The translations under genes and the position numbers were made by a program. From Anaerolineaceae bacterium UBA4890 (GTDB lineage: Bacteria; Chloroflexota; Anaerolineae; Anaerolineales; Anaerolineaceae), in contig DHCY01000023.1 of the NCBI GenBank assembly GCA_002399085.1, positions 1 through 11,176 of the forward strand: DNA of 11,176 nucleotides. Reading direction: 5' to 3'. Each line of letters starts with the position of its first letter. Within the stretch, counting starts at the first letter, position 1. The notes under the pieces were generated by a model, which worked only from the letters and a program-made list of their open reading frames with translations, had not been told where the DNA came from and made no database searches. This document shows, one piece after another, positions 1 through 4,827 of this stretch.

Positions 1-6
1 ACCTGA

Positions 7-111
7 CCGCGTGGCGATATCGTTGAGCAAGGCACACACGAGAGCCTGCTCGAAGCCGACGGGTTCTATGCCGAGTTGTATAACAGCCAGTTTGTGAGCC
101 AGCTGGGCTAA
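7..111 (+). CDS. C-terminal tail of an ABC transporter ATP-binding protein (partial)
   Basis: The frame open from base 7 to the TAA at 109-111 encodes about 34 residues. They contain GDIVEQGTHESLLEADGFYAELYNSQF in two overlapping stretches, GDIVEQGTHESLL and EADGFYAELYNSQF. This is the standard end of the nucleotide-binding domain of exporter-type ABC proteins (type I, MsbA/MdlB-like), in which a membrane domain is fused to the ATPase. It follows the H-loop region and precedes the stop. Walker A, Walker B and the signature motif would lie upstream, outside the window. Oddly, codon 4-6 in the same frame is TGA, so the fragment cannot be read straight back to base 1. The first 12 bases also recur at 136-147. 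Either the gene is broken here or the window edge carries an assembly error. Family assignment is secure; integrity cannot be judged. Confidence 0.72.
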   Translation, partial: PRGDIVEQGTHESLLEADGFYAELYNSQFVSQLG

Positions 112-128
112 GCGTAGGGTCGATGGTC

Positions 129-171
129 TGCCTCGACCTGACCGCGTCAAGCATGTCATATGGTCGAGGCA
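129..171. repeat. Inverted repeat (stem-loop) after the ABC gene
   Basis: TGCCTCGACC at 129-138 is perfectly complementary to GGTCGAGGCA at 162-171. A smaller inner pairing, TGAC 139-142 with GTCA 155-158, is also possible. The hairpin starts 17 bases after the ABC stop and could end that transcript, but no T-run follows, so a classical intrinsic terminator is not shown. GGTCGA at 118-123 can pair with the same TCGACC (133-138), giving a mutually exclusive smaller hairpin. Confidence 0.55.
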
Positions 172-182
172 AGCCAATTACT

Positions 183-210
183 TACATTAACAGTTGCATT
201 TCTTAATGTA
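183..210. repeat. 8-bp inverted repeat in the ABC/deoC gap
   Basis: TACATTAA at 183-190 and TTAATGTA at 203-210 are perfect reverse complements with a 12-base loop. The element is AT-rich and lies between two converging genes. Its role is unknown; transcript end or protein binding are both possible. Confidence 0.45.
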
Positions 211-213
211 CCA

Positions 214-274
214 GGCGGGTTGAGGACAGATAAACCTTTGTACCATTAAAGGTCACCACCTCCTCAATCCCGCC
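214..274 (-). terminator. Large nested hairpin at the 3' end of deoC
   Basis: GGCGGGTTGAGGA (214-226) pairs with TCCTCAATCCCGCC (261-274) with one bulged base. Inside it ACCTTT (234-239) pairs with AAAGGT (248-253). It begins 20 bases beyond the deoC stop on the minus strand, where a terminator would be expected, but no strong T-run follows. The outer arm shares a GGCGGGT core with hairpins at 6879-6899 and 11154-11173, so it may belong to a dispersed palindrome family. Confidence 0.5.
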
Positions 275-294
275 CAATCTGTCATCTTAAGAAA

Positions 295-1101
295 TTATCC
301 TTCCTGCGCCAATTCTTCTTCCACGATCTTGATGCCGCTGCTGGCGCCGATCCGGTTCGCCCCTGCTTCTACCGCGTGCATCGCGTCGGCATAGGTGCGG
401 ATACCACCGGAGGCTTTGACGCCCAGTTTGTCGCCAACCACGCTGCGCATCAGGGCAACATCTTCCATGGTTGCCCCCCCGGTTGAAAAGCCGGTGGAGG
501 TCTTCACAAAATCAGCTTCAGCTTCCATGGCAATCAGGCAGGCGGTCACCTTCTCTTCATCGGTCAACAAACAAGTCTCGATGATCACCTTGACAATAGC
601 CTGGCGCTTGTGCGCTTCCAGAACAACCTCGCGGATGTCTCGCGCAACTGCACCCAGGTTTCCCGATTTCAGTTCTCCCACGTTCAACACCATATCGATC
701 TCAACCGCACCGTCTTTGATCGCCCGTTTGGTTTCTTCTCTTTTCGCCTTAGTGGACATGGCACCCAGCGGGAAACCGACTACGGACGCGACTTTAACCT
801 GGCTGCCAAGCAGCGCTTTCTTGCAGCGTTTGACCCAATAGCCGTTCACACAGACTGCCCCAAAGCCGTAAGTGATCGCCTCGCGGCAAAGTTGGTCAAT
901 CTGAGCAGCCGTGGCATCCGGTTTGAGTAAGGTATGGTCGATGATACCCGCCAATTTGCTTCTGCTGGCTGCGGGAGAGCCAAGCGCCTTTGCCTGAACC
1001 CTGAGGATATTGCCGTTTTTATCGAAATAGGTGGTAATTTGTTGATCTTTATAGGTTGCCGTGCTCTCATGAATTTGCATACTTTCGTCCTTCTCAGTCA
1101 T
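295..1101 (-). CDS. deoC: Deoxyribose-phosphate aldolase
   Basis: This class I aldolase cleaves 2-deoxy-D-ribose 5-phosphate to glyceraldehyde 3-phosphate and acetaldehyde in cytosolic deoxynucleoside catabolism. Visible motifs are IDHTLLKPDAT, VCVNGYWV, VGFPLG, EIDMVLNVG, VIIETCLL, FVKTSTGFSTGGAT and VKASGGIRT. Numbered from the chosen start, the Schiff-base lysine is K200 (FVKTSTG), the assisting lysine is K229 (VKASGG) and the proton-relay aspartate is D136 (EID). They correspond to E. coli K167, K201 and D102. I place the start at the ATG 1099-1101, which has AGGAGA five bases upstream. The open frame extends to a TTG at 1155, but that lacks a ribosome site. The 268-residue product still has about 50 residues ahead of the barrel compared with the usual 220-residue bacterial enzyme. 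The gene is divergent from the decarboxylase gene and shares its upstream palindrome. Confidence 0.95.
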   Translation of the reverse strand: MTEKDESMQIHESTATYKDQQITTYFDKNGNILRVQAKALGSPAASRSKLAGIIDHTLLKPDATAAQIDQLCREAITYGFGAVCVNGYWVKRCKKALLGSQVKVASVVGFPLGAMSTKAKREETKRAIKDGAVEIDMVLNVGELKSGNLGAVARDIREVVLEAHKRQAIVKVIIETCLLTDEEKVTACLIAMEAEADFVKTSTGFSTGGATMEDVALMRSVVGDKLGVKASGGIRTYADAMHAVEAGANRIGASSGIKIVEEELAQEG

Positions 1102-1105
1102 GGTT

Positions 1106-1111
1106 TCTCCT
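1106..1111 (-). promoter_or_regulatory. Ribosome binding site that sets the deoC start
   Basis: On the minus strand AGGAGA lies four bases before the ATG at 1099-1101. This supports the internal ATG over the upstream TTG at 1153-1155, which has no purine-rich sequence in the right place. Confidence 0.75.
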
Positions 1112-1190
1112 AGTAAATACTGCTCGAATCTTTGCTGCTCTGCTGGTTTTGACAAGTGGTCAGCGAGGAAAAACTGTATTATGATTAACT

Positions 1191-1210
1191 CACTGGTTCT
1201 AGAACCACTG
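1191..1210. promoter_or_regulatory. 20-bp operator-like palindrome between deoC and the decarboxylase gene
   Basis: CACTGGTTCT (1191-1200) followed directly by AGAACCACTG (1201-1210) forms a dyad with a single mismatched pair and a perfect GGTTCTAGAACC core. It is 36 bases before the decarboxylase ATG and about 90 before the deoC ATG. AT-rich -10 candidates flank it: TAATAT/TATTAT at 1211-1219 for the plus gene and CATAAT at 1178-1183 on the minus strand. A dimeric regulator bound here could affect both promoters. This is inferred from position and symmetry only. Confidence 0.5.
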
Positions 1211-1246
1211 TAATATTATCGAGGTTTTAATCATAACGAAAGAAGC

Positions 1247-2230
1247 ATGAAAAGTCCAGATTTTCAACCTGTATGTGCCGTCGCTCACCCGAACATTGCC
1301 TTCATAAAATATTGGGGCAATCGTGATCAGGAGCTGCGCCTGCCCGCCAATAGCTCGCTCTCGATGAATCTTGCGGGGCTCGAAACACGTACGACCGTTC
1401 AGTTTGACCCGGCACTGCAGCAGGATATCTTCGTTCTTTCTGGTGAGATCGTGGTCGGACCGGCTTTGGATCGCGTGAGCCATTTCCTTGACCACGTCCG
1501 GTTACTTTCAAAGAAGAATATCTACGCGCATATAGATAGCCACAACAGTTTCCCTGCCGGCGCTGGTATTGCTTCTTCCGCTTCAGCGTTTGCCGCCCTC
1601 GCATTTGCTGCCAGCCACGCCATCGGATTGGAGCTTAACGAAAAAGAGCTATCGCGTCTCGCCAGGCGCGGCTCAGGTTCCGCCAGCCGTTCCATCCCCG
1701 ACGGTTTTGTTGAATGGCAGGCAGGCACCAGCGATGAAGATTCTTTTGCCTTTTCCATTGCCCCCGCCAACCACTGGAACCTGGTGGACCTGGTTTGCGT
1801 ACTCAACACTGGTCACAAATCAGTTGGCTCAACCAGCGGTCACGCCCTGGCAGACACATCGCCCCTGCAAAAACTACGCCTGGCGTACGCCCAGGAACGT
1901 GTTGAGCGTTGCCGGAAGGCAATTTTGGAGAAGGATTTTGAGGTTTTTGCTGAAGTAGTGGAAGAAGACTCGAATTTGATGCATGCCGTGATGCGCACCA
2001 GCAACCCGCCCCTGGTCTACTGGCTTCCCGAGACTGAAACCATCCTTTGGAATGTACTCGAATGGCGCAGAGCGGGCATCCCTGCCTGTTGTACGGTGGA
2101 TGCCGGACCAAACGTTCATGTGCTCGTGCTCAGCGATTATGCTGCTGAGGTGGAAGCTCGTCTGGCACAATTTCCCGGCGTGCAGAAGGTTCTCAAAGCC
2201 AGCCCAGGTCCCGGCGCGAGCCCTTGCTGA
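1247..2230 (+). CDS. mvaD: Diphosphomevalonate decarboxylase family (GHMP kinase fold); possibly a phosphomevalonate decarboxylase
   Basis: The enzyme carries out ATP-dependent decarboxylation of a phosphorylated mevalonate to give isopentenyl (di)phosphate. The 327 residues match bacterial MvaD in length. Motifs in order are PNIAFIKYWGNRD (15-27), NSSLSMNL (35-42), SFPAGAGIASSASAFAAL (101-118, the ATP-binding GHMP loop), GSGSASRS (142-149) and VDAGPNVHVL (284-293). D285 matches the catalytic aspartate (D283 in Staphylococcus epidermidis), and R148 and the neighbouring serines are kept. The usual KYWGK is KYWGN here, so N25 replaces a lysine reported to contact substrate phosphate. The usual SSxxGM is GSTSGH. 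Chloroflexi such as Roseiflexus are known to have a monophosphate-specific member feeding isopentenyl phosphate kinase, so substrate is uncertain. A purine-rich GAAAGAAGC precedes the ATG. The gene stands alone and ends six bases from the convergent neighbour. Confidence 0.9.
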   Translation: MKSPDFQPVCAVAHPNIAFIKYWGNRDQELRLPANSSLSMNLAGLETRTTVQFDPALQQDIFVLSGEIVVGPALDRVSHFLDHVRLLSKKNIYAHIDSHNSFPAGAGIASSASAFAALAFAASHAIGLELNEKELSRLARRGSGSASRSIPDGFVEWQAGTSDEDSFAFSIAPANHWNLVDLVCVLNTGHKSVGSTSGHALADTSPLQKLRLAYAQERVERCRKAILEKDFEVFAEVVEEDSNLMHAVMRTSNPPLVYWLPETETILWNVLEWRRAGIPACCTVDAGPNVHVLVLSDYAAEVEARLAQFPGVQKVLKASPGPGASPC

Positions 2231-2236
2231 AAGCTC

Positions 2237-3028
2237 TTACCAGATTTTGTTGGTTTTCGATTTTACAGTGCCATCCAACCCGATCACGGCCTCTTTTATC
2301 TCATCGAGTTTTTCCAATTGTTGTGAAAGTTTTTCGATCTGCCCACCCATTTGTTCCATTTGAGCCGGAATCTGATCCAGTTTCGCGGTCAACGCTTCAA
2401 AATGTTCTGATATCTCTGCAGAACGCTCTGAGATTTGCTCCAGGTGCCGCGGAATATCCTCAACCGCATGGGTGAGGTCTGTCAGGCTGCTTTTGTGGGT
2501 TTCCAGGATGCCGTGGAACACGTTCATATCAAGCAGGTACTCAATTTTTCTGAACGCATTGTTCAACCCGCCTGTATAGGTGACGGTTACCTTATAGCGT
2601 TTAGGCAGGGTTTCGGATTCGAGTCGCGTTTCCAGGCGATCGATAGAAGTTCTTAGCTCAAACCCCGGTGGAAGTGCCGGTATGGGCTGGTGAAGGAGTG
2701 CTAATTCCCCCAGATCATAATTTTTCAATGATGTTTGCAGCGGTGGTTCAAAGTTAATTTTAATATGGTTGGCGATTGTCTTGCCAGTGTTTTTGACAAC
2801 CAGGTCAAAAATCGGAGAATCGGTCAGGGCGTCAAAATAAACCACCACGTATGGCGCAAATTCCATATTGCGGTCTTCGACCATTTCCTCAATGCTTTTT
2901 TCAGTTGCCGCTGCCGATTTTTTGGTTTCCCTTGCCATGTCAGCGGTCTTGACCACGTAGACAATCAGAGCCAGCAGGCTGGCAATCTGGACGATGAGCA
3001 AAATTGTCTCCCTCAAACTCTCAGACAT
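2237..3028 (-). CDS. Membrane-anchored protein with C-terminal coiled coil, function unknown
   Basis: I do not recognise a named family for this 263-residue protein. It starts with one hydrophobic helix at about residues 8-27 (ILLIVQIASLLALIVYVV) and a charged linker (28-55). A middle section rich in predicted beta-strand follows (about 57-170), with FDLVVKNTGKTIANHIKINF resembling the immunoglobulin-like strands of membrane-tethered bacterial proteins. A heptad-rich region at about 180-248 (QISERSAEISEHFEAL, then QMGGQIEKLSQQLEKL) should form a coiled coil. There is no cleavable signal, and most of the protein could face either side of the membrane. The ATG at 3026-3028 has AAGGAG five bases upstream. 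It starts 14 bases after the TfoX-domain gene, so the two are probably one transcript. The coiled coil suggests oligomerisation or a scaffold role, but this is inference. Confidence 0.8.
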   Translation of the reverse strand: MSESLRETILLIVQIASLLALIVYVVKTADMARETKKSAAATEKSIEEMVEDRNMEFAPYVVVYFDALTDSPIFDLVVKNTGKTIANHIKINFEPPLQTSLKNYDLGELALLHQPIPALPPGFELRTSIDRLETRLESETLPKRYKVTVTYTGGLNNAFRKIEYLLDMNVFHGILETHKSSLTDLTHAVEDIPRHLEQISERSAEISEHFEALTAKLDQIPAQMEQMGGQIEKLSQQLEKLDEIKEAVIGLDGTVKSKTNKIW

Positions 3029-3042
3029 GTCAACTCCTTCGC

Positions 3043-3369
3043 TTACTTTTTTTCTTTCTTAGGCTTTGGAAAGGGCAGTTCCTCCCAGGTTATTCTCATC
3101 ACCTGGTTCACGAACTCCTGATCATCCAGGTTTTCAAAGACATAAGAAAGTCTAGCGCCCGGATAAGCATAGCCTTGCATTGCGTCCTCACCCAGCAGCT
3201 CAGCACCGGCTCCGGTCTTTTTAAGGAAAACCTGATTGTCGCAGATCAGACCCATAACTTTGCCGTCCATATACAATCCATATTCGCCAAACATCTTTCG
3301 GGCGCTTACATCACCGGCTGGGCGTAATTGTTCTAAAACATATTGAATGTATTCATCTGTGCAGGGCAT
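3043..3369 (-). CDS. TfoX N-terminal domain protein
   Basis: This small 108-residue protein matches the TfoX N-terminal domain (Pfam TfoX_N). The key stretch is RKMFGEYGLYMDGKVMGLI at residues 24-42, followed by DNQVFLK, YPGARLSY and a basic tail (PKPKKEKK). In gamma-proteobacteria TfoX/Sxy controls competence genes, but single-domain homologues are widespread and mostly uncharacterised, so a competence role should not be assumed. The ATG at 3367-3369 has GGAGG four bases upstream. A possible promoter lies just before it, with TACAAT at 3396-3401 on the minus strand. The coiled-coil membrane protein gene follows 14 bases downstream. Domain assignment is firm; the job is unknown. Confidence 0.87.
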   Translation of the reverse strand: MPCTDEYIQYVLEQLRPAGDVSARKMFGEYGLYMDGKVMGLICDNQVFLKKTGAGAELLGEDAMQGYAYPGARLSYVFENLDDQEFVNQVMRITWEELPFPKPKKEKK

Positions 3370-3395
3370 GCTTCCTCCAGAAGTAGTCTGGCTTT

Positions 3396-3422
3396 ATTGT
3401 AATCAAGTTTAATTTTCGTAAA
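3396..3422 (-). promoter_or_regulatory. Possible promoter for the TfoX-domain gene pair
   Basis: On the minus strand TACAAT (3396-3401) is preceded by TTTACG (3417-3422) with a 15-base spacer. The -10 is good; the -35 and spacing are weak. Transcription would begin near 3389, about 20 bases before the ATG and including its GGAGG site. Confidence 0.35.
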
Positions 3423-3441
3423 CGTCATTTACTAAAGTTCT

Positions 3442-3568
3442 CCCCTATTGTCGCCGAAGGTCTCCCGACCGAGCCATAATAACCCCCTGTTGTTGGCGAA
3501 GGTCTCCCGACCGAGCCATAATAACCCCCTGTTGTTGGCGAAGGTCTCCTGACCGAGCCACAATAACC
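3442..3568. repeat. 42-bp tandem repeat, about three copies, with a small hairpin in each unit
   Basis: Two adjacent 42-base units (3457-3498 and 3499-3540) are identical. A third partial unit from 3541 matches for about 30 bases with two changes, and 3442-3456 resembles the end of a unit. Each unit holds GGTCTCCCGACC. On the minus strand this is GGTC-GGGA-GACC, a 4-bp stem closed by a GNRA-type loop, flanked by GGC and GCC that could extend it. The array lies between the divergent TfoX-domain and LysM promoters. Forty-two bases is a multiple of three and also about four helical turns. Function is unknown. Confidence 0.85.
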
Positions 3569-3581
3569 ATAGGTCAAGGCC

Positions 3582-3607
3582 CTTTCATGCTCATGAGACC
3601 GTGAAAG
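3582..3607. promoter_or_regulatory. Dyad upstream of the LysM promoter
   Basis: CTTTCA (3582-3587) and TGAAAG (3602-3607) are reverse complements, and CTCATGAG (3590-3597) is an 8-bp palindrome between them. The right arm falls where a -35 box would be for the TATAAT at 3629-3634, so it could be an operator. The evidence is symmetry and position only. Confidence 0.3.
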
Positions 3608-3628
3608 AACGAATACCAAAGAAAAGGC

Positions 3629-3634
3629 TATAAT
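3629..3634 (+). promoter_or_regulatory. -10 box giving a probably leaderless transcript of the LysM gene
   Basis: GGCTATAAT ends at 3634 and the ATG is at 3642. With normal spacing transcription would begin at about 3641, at the start codon itself. No Shine-Dalgarno sequence precedes the ATG, which agrees with a leaderless mRNA. No clear -35 box is visible. Confidence 0.55.
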
Positions 3635-3641
3635 AAATGCC

Positions 3642-4154
3642 ATGAAAAAATCGGGTGCCCTTTTGATCTTCATTCTAATCTGCCTGATCCCACTCAGGCA
3701 GGCGAGCGCAAAGCAGAGTAGTGTGATTGTCTCCACTCCTCAGGCTGATGGTGCCATCTATCACCCCATAGTCGATGGAGATACTCTGGAAGGTATCGCC
3801 GCTGCCTACGGGATGACACCCAGCGAAATCATGACGCTCAATGGCAACAGCTCCGATGCAACAGAAATCTATATCGGTCAATTCTTGCTCATCAGGCGTG
3901 GGGAAGTCGCCACGGCAACGCTCGAACCGACCGCGACCATCGCGCCCTTCACCCCCCAACCCACCATCGTGCAACCATCCCGCACGGCAATCCCCAGCAA
4001 GACACCGCTGCCCACCGCCACACCCACGCCGCCGCCTTCCACCACCCAGGTGGTGTTTGGTGACAGCAAGCGCATCGGGCTGACACTGACCGGCATAAGC
4101 CTGATCGGCATCGCCCTGGTTGTGATCTTCGGCTTCCTGAAGAAACCAAAATAA
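3642..4154 (+). CDS. LysM-domain protein with signal peptide and C-terminal membrane anchor
   Basis: The 170-residue protein begins with a classical signal peptide (MKKSGALLIFILICLIPL, probable cleavage after ASA at residue 23). A single LysM domain follows at about residues 38-86, with DGDTLEGIAAAYGMTPSEIMTLN and the closing IYIGQFLLI. LysM modules bind N-acetylglucosamine-containing polymers such as peptidoglycan. A Pro/Thr-rich spacer (about 91-135) leads to a C-terminal transmembrane helix (about 145-165) ending in KKPK. The LysM domain would therefore be held outside the membrane on a flexible stalk. There is no catalytic domain, so a wall-tethering role is likely. The next gene starts 79 bases downstream with its own promoter box. 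Confidence 0.88.
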   Translation: MKKSGALLIFILICLIPLRQASAKQSSVIVSTPQADGAIYHPIVDGDTLEGIAAAYGMTPSEIMTLNGNSSDATEIYIGQFLLIRRGEVATATLEPTATIAPFTPQPTIVQPSRTAIPSKTPLPTATPTPPPSTTQVVFGDSKRIGLTLTGISLIGIALVVIFGFLKKPK

Positions 4155-4192
4155 TTGATCAGTAAAAGAGAATTAAGCTTGTGCCAGACCAG

Positions 4193-4211
4193 CCTCGCCA
4201 GGAAAGCGAGG
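4193..4211. repeat. Small hairpin abutting the LOG promoter box
   Basis: CCTCGC (4193-4198) pairs with GCGAGG (4206-4211) around a seven-base loop, ending one base before TATAAT at 4213. It may end the LysM transcript, though there is no T-run, or be a protein site in the promoter. Confidence 0.35.
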
Positions 4212-4212
4212 G

Positions 4213-4218
4213 TATAAT
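4213..4218 (+). promoter_or_regulatory. -10 box of the LOG/HAD gene pair
   Basis: GGTATAATCG carries a perfect TATAAT 15 bases before the ATG at 4234. This predicts a 5' leader of only about eight bases (GAATAACTT region) with no Shine-Dalgarno sequence. A convincing -35 hexamer is absent. Confidence 0.55.
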
Positions 4219-4233
4219 CGTTTGGAATAACTT

Positions 4234-4827
4234 ATGGCTAACCACTTACAATCAATCACTATTTACGCTGGTTCTGCTGACAATCTGCCAGAAGAACACC
4301 TCCACGCTGCCTATGAACTGGGGAAGATAATGGCACGCGAGAAGCGCGTTCTCATCTTTGGGTCCGGTAAAACCGGGCTGATGGGGGCAGTGGCACGCGG
4401 TTCGCTGGAACACAACGGGCAAGTCGTCGGTGTGATCAACGATGATCTCAACCTGCCCCACCTGGTCTTCTCTGAACTGACCCGCATTGAAAAAGTAGCC
4501 AACATCCAGCTCAGGCAAGCCCGCATGAGTGAACTGGGCGATGGTTTCATTGCCCTGCCCGGAGGTTTTGGCACGCTTTATGAAGTGCTCGAAGCCCTCA
4601 CCTGGGCGCAGCTGGGGCAGCACCATAAACCTGTCGGCTTTTTGAACATCGGCGGCTATTATGATCCGCTCTTTTCAATGTTTGACCACGCCATAGCCTG
4701 CAATTACATCTATCCTGAACATCGGGGGCTATTTGTGCAGTCGGGTGACCCGGTTGAACTCCTGGCTCTGATGGATGCCTTTATTCCGCCTCAAAACATG
4801 AACCGCTGGTTGACCCGAGATGAGTAG
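4234..4827 (+). CDS. LOG family protein (nucleoside 5'-monophosphate phosphoribohydrolase)
   Basis: LOG-family enzymes (lysine decarboxylase-like Rossmann fold) split nucleoside 5'-monophosphates into free base and ribose 5-phosphate. Plant and some bacterial members make cytokinins, while others such as E. coli PpnN work in nucleotide salvage. The 197 residues contain the signature PGGFGTLYE (109-117), preceded by LRQARMSELGDGFIAL (93-108), and the phosphate-binding glycine loop FGSGKTGLMG (42-51). That loop is normally GGGxxGLMG, so G44 has become S. The start is the ATG 15 bases after TATAAT; no strong ribosome site is seen. The stop overlaps the next ATG (ATGAGTAG), implying translational coupling with the phosphatase. 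That neighbour points to general nucleotide turnover more than hormone synthesis, but substrate cannot be read from sequence. Confidence 0.9.
   Translation: MANHLQSITIYAGSADNLPEEHLHAAYELGKIMAREKRVLIFGSGKTGLMGAVARGSLEHNGQVVGVINDDLNLPHLVFSELTRIEKVANIQLRQARMSELGDGFIALPGGFGTLYEVLEALTWAQLGQHHKPVGFLNIGGYYDPLFSMFDHAIACNYIYPEHRGLFVQSGDPVELLALMDAFIPPQNMNRWLTRDE

Noticed and set aside
395..930. Plus-strand open frames opposite deoC
   Set aside because: They lie antisense to a gene with complete active-site motifs and show no domain or ribosome site of their own.
1102..1155. Longer deoC start at a TTG (1153-1155)
   Set aside because: No ribosome site precedes the TTG, while the ATG at 1099-1101 has AGGAGA at good spacing.
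3043..3369. Competence regulator (tfoX/sxy) assignment
   Set aside because: Only the N-terminal domain is present and the competence role is established for proteobacteria, so the function was not transferred.
3425..3736. Minus-strand open frame of 103 codons containing 14-residue repeats (GYYGSVGRPSPTTG)
   Set aside because: It is open only because the 42-bp repeat is a multiple of three. It has no ribosome site, starts inside the LysM gene in antisense, and covers the LysM promoter.
4360..4389. P-loop-like GSGKT in the LOG protein, suggesting an ATPase or kinase
   Set aside because: It lies exactly where LOG proteins have the GGGxxGLMG glycine loop, and the protein also has PGGFGTLYE. The resemblance to Walker A is coincidental.
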